Part shown: piece after piece, positions 36,201 to 43,590 of the stretch
Layout: each line of letters begins with the position of its first letter
How positions within the stretch are numbered: position 1 is the stretch's first letter
Assembly (NCBI GenBank): GCA_963693305.1
Contig: OY855904.1
Span: 16,792,996 to 16,856,995, forward strand
Length of the DNA: 64,000 nt
Origin: Meandrina meandrites
Lineage: Eukaryota > Cnidaria > Anthozoa > Scleractinia > Meandrinidae
Direction: 5' to 3'
The notes under the pieces: model-generated
What the model saw: only the letters and a program-made list of their open reading frames with translations
Databases searched by the model: none
Told to the model about the DNA's origin: nothing
Made by a program: the position numbers and the translations under genes

Positions 36201-36410
36201 GTTCATTCAAGCCGCAAATGAGACTCATAAAACAATAGTAATATTAATAATAGATCAACTTGAAGTTTTTATAACTCTAAGCGAGACCACACGGTGATCG
36301 ATCCCGAGCGACGTAAATCAACAACTTGTCAAACAAAAAAGCTCATTGTCAAATTACCTCCTATCAAAATCCAAAGGAAGAGTGATATCGTCCTCGGCTA
36401 CAGAATCCAT
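852..36410 (-). CDS. CDK5RAP2: CDK5RAP2/myomegalin/centrosomin-family centrosomal protein, 55 exons resolved, 3' end off window
   Basis: Giant coiled-coil gene. Family members sit at the pericentriolar matrix and recruit and activate gamma-tubulin ring complexes through the N-terminal CM1 motif. Seen here: an ATG at 36408-36410, then 55 exons with GT-AG borders whose phases agree at every junction, total 6283 nt (about 2094 codons, still open). CM1 is split over exons 3 and 4 and contains KDYEYQISELKKENFGLKLR, followed by IYFLEER. The rest is almost all heptad-rich Glu/Lys/Gln/Leu sequence with short Ser/Pro linkers. The last exons (NESLKLEIGKL..., then NTNKVKESTRAEVIEQ) resemble the vertebrate C-terminal end of the family. 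Vertebrate members are about 1900-2350 residues, so little should be missing. The symbol stands for the family: invertebrates usually have one gene corresponding to both CDK5RAP2 and PDE4DIP. Family call very sure; individual small exons could be alternative. Confidence 0.9.
2500..2690. repeat. Probable dispersed repeat, intronic
   Basis: A GC-richer block with CGCCGGCTTGTCCGGTTTTC and CTCCCTCCACAAAAACCAAC ends in an A/T tail (TTATTTATTTTTTATTTACA). The shape suggests the 3' end of a retroposon. No target duplication was found. Confidence 0.35.
3367..10295 (-). CDS. CDK5RAP2: Centrosomal gene exons 44-51: large exons with a repeated 23-residue coil
   Basis: Exons 10153-10295, 9087-9441, 8275-8796, 6544-7124, 6212-6359, 5199-5680, 4751-4893 and 3367-3645, the largest of the gene (up to 581 nt). 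They encode a diverged internal repeat of form LR-QLE-SI--N-aLR-QLE: RSLRVQLEKSIQTNNALRLK (3367-3645), RELRLRLEDSIRTNDALRAQ (5199-5680), KSLRAQLEEGIRLNDSLRAQ (9087-9441) and LELRLQLDESLQKNDELQRQ (6544-7124). Between copies are Ser/Pro-rich linkers such as SPSRRYVETQTSPLQ and SSPSQSPSRSQ, likely unstructured and possibly phosphorylated (inference). Related repeats occur in the second half of vertebrate CDK5RAP2 and myomegalin. Confidence 0.9.
4006..4466. mobile_element. hAT-like nonautonomous element with 8-bp target duplication
   Basis: Ends are inverted: CCCGGGGGAGGGGGTACTCC on the left and GGGGGAGTACCCCC...CCCGGG on the right, so the right end contains a C homopolymer. The flanks CTACGAAA (3998-4005 and 4467-4474) are an exact 8-bp direct repeat, as hAT transposition leaves. 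No transposase frame. It lies in an intron of the centrosomal gene. Confidence 0.85.
9600..9690 (-). repeat. tRNA-like SINE copy, internally shortened
   Basis: On the minus strand it begins GAGTCTCTCATGGCTCAGTG and continues TTAAAGCGCCCGTCAGGGAC, then CTCAGAATTTTTTTC. It shares head and junction with the copy at 18187-18300 but lacks the middle of the tRNA-like part. Confidence 0.55.
10340..11119. mobile_element. pogo/Tigger-like element, TA target duplication
   Basis: Left end CAGTGGAACCCCGTTAATAC, right end CGGGGTTCCACTG, flanked by TA on both sides. Several internal copies of GTCCGTATTAA/GTCCGTAATA accompany each end. The terminal sequence is typical of Tc1/mariner-superfamily Tigger elements. 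The interior has no long frame, so it is nonautonomous. It lies in an intron of the centrosomal gene. Confidence 0.85.
11584..17191 (-). CDS. CDK5RAP2: Centrosomal gene exons 34-43
   Basis: Exons 17137-17191, 15447-15514, 15124-15191, 14966-15017, 13407-13439, 13279-13326, 12982-13089, 12393-12476, 11842-11943 and 11584-11709. Phases change at exon 34 (0 to 1) and return to 0 after exon 37, and all junctions agree. The protein stays coiled coil (AALKKSNLELEADLKVKL, then EMQEDQQKQLKDMKENIGYY). Introns between 13.5 and 16.9 kb hold a hAT element with a transposase remnant, two inverted TTAA elements and a 265-bp hAT-like element. The donor of exon 41 (at 12391-12392) is re-copied three times downstream in a 62-bp tandem repeat. 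Confidence 0.85.
12203..12392. repeat. 62-bp tandem repeat carrying a copied splice donor
   Basis: The unit beginning GTACCTCCAG recurs at 12203, 12265, 12327 and 12389, an exact 62-bp period. The first three copies read CCAGTCCCTGTGCC after the GTACCT; the fourth reads CCAGTTCCTGAGCC and is the real exon end. On the minus strand each unit contains CTGGAG followed by GTACG, the exon-41 donor of the centrosomal gene. A partly diverged copy of the unit body precedes 12203 (AATCTAAGTACGATTTAATA). Confidence 0.95.
13754..14080. mobile_element. TTAA-flanked element, copy A
   Basis: Begins GGTGGCTCAG and ends CAGAGCCACC, flanked by TTAA (13750-13753 and 14081-14084), the target used by piggyBac-type transposases. 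Noncoding. It is the inverted partner of copy B directly to its right. Confidence 0.8.
14101..14426. mobile_element. TTAA-flanked element, copy B, inverted relative to copy A
   Basis: Begins GCTGGCTCTGAA and ends TAGCCAGCCACC, flanked by TTAA (14097-14100 and 14427-14430). Its first 200 bp are the reverse complement of the right half of copy A with scattered differences (for example both contain the GGGGGTCACCGG block). Only 20 bp separate the copies, so the pair could fold into a long hairpin. Confidence 0.8.
14527..14791. mobile_element. hAT-like 265-bp element with perfect 8-bp target duplication
   Basis: Ends TAGCCTGCGCAGCTGGCGGG and CCCGCCAGCTACGCAGGCTA are inverted with one mismatch. 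TGCCAACT flanks it exactly (14519-14526 and 14792-14799). Noncoding, intronic. Confidence 0.9.
15613..16844. mobile_element. hAT element with decayed BED-finger transposase
   Basis: Ends CAGGGTTCGTACGC and GCGTGCGAACCCTG are inverted. Taking the terminus as AGGGTTC, the flanks GTAAACGC and GGAAACGC match at 7 of 8 bases, fitting an 8-bp hAT duplication. Sub-terminal TTCAAGGACTTTTCAAGG repeats occur at both ends. The interior holds a transposase N-terminus on the minus strand. At about 1.2 kb it is too short for a complete hAT transposase. Confidence 0.85.
15787..16446 (-). pseudogene. hAT transposase N-terminal remnant (BED zinc finger)
   Basis: A minus-strand frame at 16150-16446 encodes a BED-like finger: CIVCGMKDVDISSMGESALT followed by SHLKGKKH, giving the C-x2-C...H-x5-H pattern. 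The continuation moves into other frames: 15996-16181, then 15787-16008 with WALKAIMSHYSYKSCEG, a stretch typical of ZBED/hAT proteins after the finger. The catalytic RNase-H-like and dimerisation parts are absent. It is therefore a frameshifted and truncated relic, not a gene of the host. Confidence 0.75.
17289..26739 (-). CDS. CDK5RAP2: Centrosomal gene exons 13-33: run of symmetric phase-0 coiled-coil exons
   Basis: Exons 26641-26739, 26151-26192, 25942-26022, 25493-25522, 25203-25295, 24711-24803, 23974-24090, 23732-23806, 22513-22608, 21900-21953, 20982-21056, 20429-20566, 19718-19801, 19536-19631, 19197-19241, 19023-19100, 18769-18864, 17976-18071, 17760-17855, 17570-17620 and 17289-17333. 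Every one is a multiple of three and begins and ends between codons; five are exactly 96 nt. Many end on a related motif: LLNSKEHEVQ, SALRDKETALK, AIQDKDKTIG, SLSAKDMELE, YMKEKDRALQ. This is a long rod. Any of these exons can be skipped or duplicated without a frameshift, so isoforms are likely. The exon at 25493-25522 (10 codons) is the least certain. Confidence 0.85.
18187..18300 (+). repeat. tRNA-derived SINE copy
   Basis: Contains a polymerase III A box (TAGCTCAGTGG near 18196) and a B-box-like GAGTTCAATTC near 18239. The ends GAGTCTCTC and GGGGACTC can pair as in an acceptor arm. It is followed by CAAAATTTTAATTTTC, as in the copy at 9600-9690. The anticodon arm is imperfect and it sits inside an intron, so a SINE is more likely than a working tRNA gene. 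Confidence 0.6.
22800..23290. repeat. Two related direct copies of an AT-rich segment
   Basis: GGTGACCTACCTTTTTTTCT (22801) and GGTGACCTATCTTTTTTATT (23190) begin two segments. Each then runs through TTTTGAC... to a shared AAAAATCATGTGTTT. A decayed dispersed repeat or local duplication inside an intron of the centrosomal gene; no coding. Confidence 0.5.
24118..24499. mobile_element. Probable TTAA-flanked element
   Basis: Left end TTAA-AGGGGCTTTGTCACGG; right end, read as reverse complement, TTAA-ATGAGCTCTGTCAGGG. The ends match only in part, but length and terminal pattern resemble the clearer element at 34350-34732. Intronic and noncoding. Confidence 0.55.
26985..31315 (-). CDS. CDK5RAP2: Centrosomal gene exons 5-12
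   Basis: Exons 31239-31315, 30573-30621, 29439-29513, 29073-29120, 28885-28971, 28482-28516, 28296-28347 and 26985-27050. They code for the coiled coil directly after CM1: NIELKVTVEKLKKELVERQE, then NAVEAVAQHSDTQIRQ, LTEEHNEELREIREGYEIKL and onward. The NIELKVEVE-like opening is typical of the family just after CM1. All junction phases agree. Introns here hold a hAT-like element (29587-30513), a tRNA-SINE (30755-31050) and a short inverted-repeat element (29163-29384). Several exons are only 33-52 nt; small exons such as 28482-28516 are supported by splice sites and frame only. Confidence 0.85.
29163..29384. mobile_element. Short inverted-repeat element
   Basis: Begins GGCCGTAGGCAG and ends CTGCCTACGGCC, a perfect 12-bp inverted repeat about 222 bp apart. 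No clear target duplication. Noncoding; lies next to exon 7 of the centrosomal gene. Confidence 0.65.
29587..30513. mobile_element. hAT-like nonautonomous element
   Basis: Ends CAGGGTTCTCC and GGAGAACCCTG are perfect inverted repeats. CTAACT repeats directly outside both ends (29581-29586 and 30514-30519). Sub-terminal TTACCGC/ACCGGT motifs recur near both ends. No transposase frame is visible. Confidence 0.8.
30755..31050 (-). mobile_element. tRNA-headed SINE with 11-bp target duplication
   Basis: On the minus strand it starts GGGAGGCGCGGTGGCCTAAT with a tRNA-like head (A box GTGGCCTAATGG, B box GGGTTCGAGTCC). The body contains TGTATAAATGGGTACCGGCG, GATGGACTAGCATCCCATCC and AGTCGCTTCATGC. 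The direct repeat TGTATGAAATG flanks it exactly (30744-30754 and 31051-31061), so this is a true retroposed copy. It lies in an intron of the centrosomal gene. Confidence 0.9.
32080..36410 (-). CDS. CDK5RAP2: Centrosomal gene exons 1-4: start and CM1 motif
   Basis: Exons on the minus strand: 36358-36410 (ATG, MDSVAEDDITLPLDFDR), 36057-36169, 33307-33368 and 32080-32187. Phases run 2, 1, 0, 0. The last two carry the CM1 / Cnn_1N motif: KDYEY ends exon 3 and QISELKKENFGLKLRIYFLE opens exon 4. In the family this stretch binds the gamma-tubulin complex. The exon border falls inside the motif, directly before QISELKKENF. The 2.7-kb intron between exons 2 and 3 holds two transposon-like repeats (34350-34732 and 35547-35794), and the next holds none that I recognise. 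Only one upstream ATG context is plausible, and no competing start was found in the 850 bp upstream. Confidence 0.92.
33574..33771. mobile_element. Short hAT-like element with 8-bp target duplication
   Basis: CTAGAACT flanks both sides (33566-33573 and 33772-33779). Ends AGGGGTGGTGAATGG and CCATTCGACACCC are near-inverted. About 198 bp, noncoding, in intron 2 of the centrosomal gene. Confidence 0.8.
34350..34732. mobile_element. TTAA-flanked element with 13-bp inverted ends
   Basis: Ends AGGGGCACTGTCA and TGACAGTGCCCCT are perfect inverted repeats bounded by TTAA (34346-34349 and 34733-34736). The interior, with GCCTGACTTTTTCAAGTT, does not code. It lies in intron 2 of the centrosomal gene. 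Confidence 0.85.
35547..35794. mobile_element. Probable short inverted-repeat element with G homopolymer
   Basis: Begins GAGGCCCCC and ends GGGGCCTC. Inside the left end is a G run of about 20 bases, then GGAGGGGGGTTGGGGGG. The interior repeats CCGTATCCC/CCCGTATATCC-like motifs. No clear target duplication. The G run probably varies in length and is hard to sequence. Confidence 0.5.
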
Positions 36411-37269
36411 GGTTCTCTCAGCTTAACGCTTCCTTGAAGTAATAATCAAAACAACAAAAAAGTGAAACAATGCTCAACTGTGCTTGCTCAACTGTATTTT
36501 ACAAATTCCGCCATTTTTTGCATCAAATGCGATGCTGAGCCAGCAAGACAGACCGCTGAGACTGTCACGCTTGGACAAATACTGGCGTTTGTTTAGTTTG
36601 TTTGCGTGTTATTTTGTCAGTTGTGTGATCTTGTGTTTACCCGCTCTGTTCTCTTTATTAATTCATATCGATAGGACCGAAAAATTTTGTTTGTTTTGAA
36701 AGCCTAGATACATTTGTTTACAATTGTTTCTGCTTATTTTGGGATGTTTTGAATTATTATTATTCAATTATTCAAATTTATTCGGCTACTTTTTTTCTTT
36801 TGTCTTGTGAAATAATGTTTCTTTGTCAAAGTACTTTCCAAGCATCGTCATTTGCTTTTCAAATGATCAGACAAACACAGTTGAATACGTCACAAAACGG
36901 AAACCCGACCGCTACACGTGGGGTATGAGAAACTGAACAAAATGATAATCACACTTCCGGTCACGAAAACTTCAGTGACCACCAACCCGCATACCTTTGT
37001 GTCAAACCAAGAAAACGTTACTAGTGACGGGATAGACGCAAGGCGTGCGTAAATTGGATCAAATTTTCTTTTGATGCTCCAAAGAAAGTTGACAAACTTT
37101 ACTGGAAAGGTCGTTTAGATTCAGTTTAAAATTAGTTGGTTGTGACGGGTCAGAGCTTGTTATTGAAACAAAACCGTCAGAAGTTTGCTATATACCTCAC
37201 TGGCTTTGCTCTTGACGCTGTCATCTATTCCTGTCAGAACTGTTCATTTGCTGTACTGTACTTAAAGAA
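36411..37269. promoter_or_regulatory. Upstream region of the centrosomal gene (divergent side)
   Basis: 859 bp between the centrosomal ATG and the possible start of the COPB1-like minigene on the other strand. No long frame, CpG cluster or recognisable repeat. The short distance from each start suggests it holds the centrosomal promoter and, if the minigene is real, a shared promoter. No specific element identified. Confidence 0.4.
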
Positions 37270-39693
37270 ATGTTCCTCAGAGGTGACAAGTGTTTTCGGG
37301 TGAGTGAAAAAAGATTATTTTATACCCTTGATTTGCCGTGATAATGCTTAGTACGGTACGACTGCATTTGAATTATTGTTAAACATATTACATTTGCTCG
37401 CGTATTTATTTCCTAAGTTTTACCGCAGTGGGTATTGGGGATTGTAGGTTTCTAACTACTATGTTTTTGGTCTCGTATGGTGATATGTTTAGCTTATCAA
37501 ATATGTATCAGAAACTGGACGCAAATTGGAAATAACGCTTCATATACCGTGACTTCTGATCATGCATAAAAATTCGTCACATGGAATCATTTATTTGTGT
37601 TTATCTTACTAGGGGCGTTTCCCTGAAACAATTGCATTTAATAGAAATCGTATTAGGATCTATTAGGGATCCTTAGATACCAAACTACCAATTTGTACCC
37701 GTTGTGGGGCTCCTTTACCCGTTTCATTTCGATGAATTTTTACACAAATATTGTATATACTGGTACATTGAGCAGAAGACAAAATGGATATTGATCATAA
37801 GATCTGTTACAATATATTGAAATCACTTGAATTCCTGTTTGTTAAAATAACCGGAAAGCTCACTTGCCGCAAAAATTCCAAAATATTGTTGATGTTAATG
37901 ATCAATCCGTTAGTCACTTATCGACCTTATCGGCAAAATTGTGTGGATCACTGCAGTCTGTATATATCAAACCTGGACACAAGAAAATATCGACATTCCT
38001 CGGCTGCCGTGAATAAAAAAGTGGTCGGGAAGTTATCCAGGAAAAAAAAATCTGGCGGCACTCATCTTATCTTTTTTGTGGCAAAGAACTGAGGCAAAAC
38101 AATAAAATTGTTTTGGTGTGTTGAAACTCGACAAATATTTATTTCAATCAGAAAAAGACATCTGTGAATTTGTATCCGCGATGTTCGAAACGAATCTTCG
38201 TATAATCCAGCTTAAAGCGTGACTTATTGAATAAATTCGGAAATAAATGCGCGTAATTTAGCTGTTTCTATATATTTTATATTAAATCGTCCCCTTTACA
38301 AGTTGGATTTCTTCCAGGTTGCCCTAACATGGGCATAATCAAATTTCGAGTTCAAAATACGCGCAGAAGAAGAAAACGCGACGTTTGTACGCAGGCTGCC
38401 CGAAACGCGAGAGCATCATCTCGCTTGACTACTGACTCACAACAAAGGTGTTGGGAAGTAAAACCAACGACAGTCTTACGTACGGCAGTACACTGTGAAT
38501 CAATTAATTTGGCGGTCTTATAAAAACAGTTATCAAAAGAAACGGTTTTCAAGTCAATGCATCTTTCTTCCTACGAAGACGACGCTGCTTTAAAAACAAA
38601 ATGTATTTTCAAAGCAATTCTCTAGCATGCGTGCAAGCCCGGCTCCGCGGTAGATATACCATTTTCAGCTCTTGTGGCTTGCAGTAGTGAACACGCTTAC
38701 AACGTCATTGAAGGTACAGTAATCCCGATTTCTTGAACCTCTCGATACGGCTGAAACAAAAGTAATTTCTCTTGCGTTTGCTTTACTCAGTCAAACACTA
38801 CATACAATTTTTACCCCCATTTTCTGGAACTCCCCGACTTCTCGAACCAATTAAAGTTTTCTTTTCCCTTGTAGGTTCGAAAAATCGAGATTCTACTACA
38901 TCTCTCTTGATTTTGATAATTATTTTTTGTATTTGATCAGAAATCCGTCCGACGGACAATTCCAGACGCCAGCTGTTTCGTGCAGAGTGTTTATAGTCTG
39001 ATGACGTCATCCCCGCTTGAAGCTGTCCAGTGTGAGGCTGCCGCCTTATTGGTTGAATTGTCAACAACTCCCCAGGTCTTACAGGTAAACACAATGTATT
39101 TGTAGATGTAATTCAAAGGCGAGATCGTTATTAGTTTGTTTTAATGTTATGCGACGACATACTCTTCTGCTTGCGAGACTCCAAATATGTGGAAAATGGT
39201 GTGACATTTCAAATGTCCATTTTCGCGTGCTGATCACGTAAAAGTCACCACACTGTGAAATGAATTTGGCACCGCATCACGAATGCAATCAGAAGTCTGG
39301 AAAATAATCAGCATTGATCACCTATCCATGCGTTCATTCCACATGGATAGCCCGATTGATAGAAACAGAAGAATTCAAACTTAGTATTATGTGAAAACGA
39401 GCAGTTTTCCGCTCTCAGAGAGCGATCATGACCTGCATGACTAACATTCAAAGACATCGATAGGGCCTAGGGTGAGATGTTTTTAAAATTGCAAGGATAA
39501 TTCAGGAGATTTATCTTCTCATTTATATTTTACTTTCCGTTTTTCTTTTTTCCAGGCAGTTGAAAAGTGTTATCTCAAGATTATAAATCAGCACAGTGTC
39601 GACGACACTTTAAGGAAAATCGTTCTTGAAAGACTGAACAAAGTGCAAGATAAAATAACCTCAATACGATTGAAGACAAACAAGACATGTTAG
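37270..39693 (+). CDS. Possible 103-residue gene, coatomer-beta-like fragment (3 exons)
   Basis: Exons: 37270-37299 (tentative, MFLRGDKCFR, donor GTGAGT), 38941-39084 and 39556-39693 (TAG stop), all phase 0. Exons 2-3 read FVQSVYSLMTSSPLEAVQCE, AAALLVELSTTPQVLQ, then AVEKCYLKIINQHSVDDTLR and KIVLERLNKVQDK. This follows a short HEAT-repeat stretch of the COPI coat subunit beta (COPB1), which has YNLLQSSSPAVKYEAAGTL and later LIVLDRLIEL in the same order. The rest of COPB1 (over 900 residues) is absent. It could be a young gene from a partial duplication, or a decaying fragment. Splice sites and the open frame of exons 2-3 argue for expression at least once. Exon 1 rests only on phase and donor. 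Confidence 0.45.
38717..38898. mobile_element. Short pogo/Tigger-like element
   Basis: Left end CAGTAATCCCGATTTCTTGA; right end reads, in reverse complement, TAGTAGAATCTCGATTTTTC. An internal CTTCTCGAACCAATTAAAG echoes the ends. A TA precedes the left end. About 180 bp, noncoding, in the presumed first intron of the COPB1-like gene and 43 bp before its exon 2. Confidence 0.6.
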
Positions 39694-40156
39694 TATCACA
39701 AATTCCCGCTTACAGAGAAGGCAAGTTTCAGGAAAGCCAAGGAGGATAAGTTTGCTGCATCGGTTCTCAGCTCTCCGGGAGTTTGTATGGAGCGTTGATC
39801 AGTCCACTTATGTAAAACGACACTGAAAATCTTTTACGTTCGTTTGAAACGAATTGAACTAAAAAGGACTTTGCAGCGTGAGAGAAATGCGATTTTAAGT
39901 ACGCAGCATGGCTTAGTGGCACGCAATGCAAACAGACAGAGCGCTATGCACGCAATGCGGGCCTATAAATGCTGTCCATCTCACACCCGGGCGTCACAAC
40001 TGTACTGACTGTACGCGGAGACTCTGCCTGTTTAGGCGTTCGGGCAAACTCCAAGAAGGAAATTACCTTTCAATTAACCTTTTCTCGATACAAGCAAATG
40101 AAATACACATAAATATGTATGCTTACCTACCAGGCAAGCCATGCCAAGCAACTTAA

Positions 40157-40277
40157 GATGATCCGAACCGGCTATTTATTCACGCAATGGTTAGATTTTT
40201 TAGTAGCGCTTTTGGGAAGGAAAAAATTACCGATTTCTTTGATTTTTGGTAGTGGAAAAGAACAATTTCGGGCCACC
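40157..40277. mobile_element. Small TTAA-flanked element
   Basis: TTAA-GATGATCCGAACCGG on the left and CGGGCCACC-TTAA on the right. Read inward, the ends are TTAAGATGATCCGAAC and TTAAGGTGGCCCGAAA, similar but imperfect. The terminal GGTGGC matches the elements at 13754-14426. Confidence 0.5.
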
Positions 40278-41405
40278 TTAAATTAGCAAAAAGAAATAAA
40301 GAAATAAACTAAAAAGAAGCAAACTGTACACACCCACGACTTATGCAAGAGATTGCAGCCAGGCTGCCAAAATTTCACGTGAACATCGTAGCTAACATTC
40401 CCTTTTACTTTTAAAATTTTGATAGGATAATTTAAGTAATTTCAAGTTTAATAATTTATATCAGCTATACCTCCAATTATAATACCATTAAAATTTAGTA
40501 CAAAATTGTAAATCACAGTTGATAAATGTCTAATTGGGGATCTATAATTTCAAGCATTTTTTGCTTTTCTATAGACTACCTCATCACTTGTTTTGTATAA
40601 ACAAATTAGTAATATTAGGCGATTTTTAGTATCTACTGTAATAGGTGATGGAAGCAATAAAACTTGAAAGTTGAAAGTTGAAACTTTGAGGGGAACCTTA
40701 GATTTTGGAAAAGGAACATCTCCAGCTTCATTACATTCTGGTTCAAACCTGTTTTGTTGCGTCCAAGACATGTGGAATGATTGTTTGTAAGACTTGAAAT
40801 AAATTCACCACAGCCAAGAAAAACCGCTGGATTTCAATTCCTTTAAGAGTGCAGCAATTTGCAAAACACGCAGTGCCCGATCTAAATAATGAACCTGCCT
40901 ATCAGTCGTTTTCTTTCCAAGCGCACGGAGAGAACGAAGGAAACTGCCTGAATTTAGCCCATTTAAACTCGTCAAGCGAAGTACGTACCACCAAATAAAC
41001 ACCCACTACCTTTGCTAACAGTAACAAGCCAAGGATTCAGTGGCCGATCCAGTAGTATACGTACCGCTCAACGGATACAACGGAGTCGTCAGAGTCGCGG
41101 GTCCGAATCACGCTTAGAAAAATTACTCTAGAACGTGAGTGGAGAACGAATAACTTCTCCCCGTATGGAGATTTGATTTTGCGAACAACGAATTACTCTT
41201 AATCAGGCTTGGGGGCCGAGTAATTTCTTCCCAGAGAATTTCTGACAGAATTTTGTTTTTCTAGTCTTCCTTTTCCCTTTTATGATTGTGTTCAATAATT
41301 TCTTTCTTCAGGTTTAGGTCGTTAGCGTTCTAAGCTTGAACGATGTTGGGTTTGCCAGGCTTGATATCTTTCAGACCCGCGAAAATGCTGTACGATGGCG
41401 AATGT

Positions 41406-41411
41406 TTTATT
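41406..41411 (-). terminator. Likely poly(A) signal of KDM8
   Basis: AATAAA on the minus strand, 37 bases after the KDM8 stop codon. No closer candidate. Confidence 0.5.
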
Positions 41412-41447
41412 TCGTTTAATTTTGTTCACAAAAATTGACCATGTTCA

Positions 41448-43373
41448 TTAGGACCACCAGAAGCTGACAGAGAAACTGAGTGACAGTGATCTGACATAGT
41501 GCCAGTGATATGGCGGAATGTACAATATTTGTCCTTCCTTTAGAATACATTCCTGGTAAACAGCCGATGTAAATTCAGGAAATTTGTCAACATCTGGGTC
41601 CTCAACATCCACCTGAAACAGATCCAGAAATCAAGCACATTTTGTTACATTCACACTGCCATAATATAAACCAATAAATATTTTCAGCAATAAAATTATT
41701 CTAGGTTAACTTGTGCTTTTTGCAGGACTGAAACAAGGTTGAGAAAGAAATCATGTCTGCCATTGTTGACATTATCAGTAACCCCTCCATACAAAAATTT
41801 TACAAAGTGCCTTAGTCTGCACAGGCTGAGGCAAAAAGAAATTAGGTAGACTGCCATAATTTTGAGACCAGTAATTTTCAAGTAGCAGATCACATGGCAC
41901 ATTGTTTGAGATTGCCTTAAGGCAAATTTTTGCCAATACAAGTACCAGGATGGATGGTACTGAGACTTTGGTGTACTTGTAAGGGTGGGGTGGGGTGGGG
42001 ATTGGGGGGGGGGGGGGGGAAGCAGTCAAAGGTTGTGTCCCATCCCAAAACAAACTTGCTGCTGAAGTGAGATGAGAATTAAAGATCTACAATAAGACAA
42101 AGGCAACATAAGATTTTCTCACTACAGTCCTTGTCATTGCTCTTGTCACTACCTGGCTAGTGTTGTTCAGCAATGTTGATTTGTGAGGATATAGCTTCTC
42201 AGATTCAGTCTTGGAATACAATCTCAAATACTTCTCACCAACAACTTGTGCTAAGAGATTGTGATATGGGTCATGATGCATGGGTGAAATTGTACCCCTG
42301 GGACCAAACCAAGCATTGATTATAACATTGTTATCACTTTCACTGAGATAGCAATAATCAGGAGTAATGATATCCCTTCTTAATTCAGGTATCTGATCAA
42401 ACAGTTGATGCTGCGCTAAATAGGCAATCTCTGAGTCCTGGCCTTTTTCAATTGGGTTGATGTAATTGTCTATAAAATCTCCTACTGTCATTAATTTTTG
42501 TGTCCATGTGTCGTCTGTGTATCGTGAGCCCAGCTCGACAGGCACTGTGCGACATCCAGCAATGTTCTTAAGATACTGTGTGCTCCACTGATGAGTTGTT
42601 CTTGCAGGCCAGTGGTCCATTACTCCATCAACAATCACTGGTTTGTCTTTCTGCATGTAACTTTTAAGAAATGCTTCTAGTGAAGGACAAAAGACATGAT
42701 CAATGCCGAACTCCTTGCTAATCTTTGGTACTCCAAAACCTTTTCTTCTCTTTGTAAGCGCAGAAGTTGCCGACTGCTGATTTCCATTGTCAAACTCTGA
42801 TTGCACAATCAATGAATCATCACTCAATTTCCTTTTCTCTTTAGATTTTCCAAACATTTTTTCAAGTTCTGAATGGATTTCAGAATCATGATCAGTGGTA
42901 GCATTATCCATTACCTCTTGATCCTTACTATTTGATAGAACATTCTTCTGGAATTCTGTTGCAATCCTGGTTAGAATGTTATCCAAAATAGGTGCACCTA
43001 ACAGAAGTCCCATATCACAAGCTTTCATGGCCTCTGTCCTTTTGCCTTTACCATGAAGACACAAAGCCTTAAAAACACTTGCATATGAGTATGTTTCCCT
43101 CCAGATTACATTGACATCCCGCCAGTGACCCGTGTTACATTTCTCCCAGCAGATGTCAATTACAGCTTGGCAGTTTGATAGACAGTTGTCAAAGTTATCT
43201 GAGAAAAACTCTTTCACTCCTTCAGTTAGAAGAAAAAGCACCGGATCACCACCAACATCTGTCAATTGGGAAAGATTTTGTTCAAAGTTTAAGCCATTTA
43301 CATTCTTTACCAATGGAAGGAGCTGTTGGATGATCAGAACAGCACTACTGCTTTCAGCTGGTAAGTCCGCCAT
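41448..43373 (-). CDS. KDM8: KDM8 (JMJD5), JmjC-domain 2-oxoglutarate oxygenase
   Basis: Two exons, 42153-43373 ([13 protein letters not shown]) and 41448-41612 (stop TAA), joined in phase 0; 461 residues against 416 in human. The N-terminal helical part contains [20 protein letters not shown] and the conserved [13 protein letters not shown]. The C-terminal JmjC barrel carries the iron ligands His366 and Asp368 (MHHDPYHN) and His445 (HWHYVR), and the likely 2-oxoglutarate lysine Lys381 (EKYLRLY). The protein ends in [11 protein letters not shown] as in the family. Human KDM8 is a nuclear arginyl hydroxylase with reported histone-related roles. All catalytic residues are present, so it should be active. 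Without the intron, exon 1 would read through to a false C-terminus. Confidence 0.95.
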
Positions 43374-43590
43374 CTTCTACTTCCCAAGAAATCTGGAAAA
43401 ATCTGAAAAGAAACTTACTGGTCAGCAGTGAAGCGAGAAATTAGTGCCACTTCAAATACCACTATCATAGAGTGTATTCGAAAGTAAATAGTCACCAGTC
43501 CTTGGAGAGACAAACGGCCAACATGGCGTCTTCATCGCGGACTAACACATCGTCTGTCAAGCGTTAGTTTTGGTTAATTTCAAAGCCGTT
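43374..43590. promoter_or_regulatory. Bidirectional promoter region between KDM8 and CMTR2
   Basis: Only 217 bp separate the two start codons, which face away from each other. The interval has no TATA box at a useful place and includes CAACATGGCGTCTTC near the CMTR2 side. Both genes must draw on this interval or on sequence inside each other's 5' ends. Confidence 0.6.

Larger units (their letters stand above)
39694..41447. other. Intergenic region with one probable TTAA element
   Basis: No gene recognised. Small frames on both strands have no family resemblance. It contains a likely TTAA element (40157-40277) and lies between the COPB1-like gene and the 3' end of KDM8. Confidence 0.5.

Noticed and set aside
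37784..38092. 102-codon plus-strand frame between exons of the COPB1-like gene
   Set aside because: No resemblance to COPB1 and no splice sites that join it in frame.
42087..42152. Extension of the KDM8 frame beyond TSQ to give ...[14 protein letters not shown]
   Set aside because: It is intron read-through; a donor at 42151-42152 joins exactly to the exon encoding the conserved KDM8 C-terminus.
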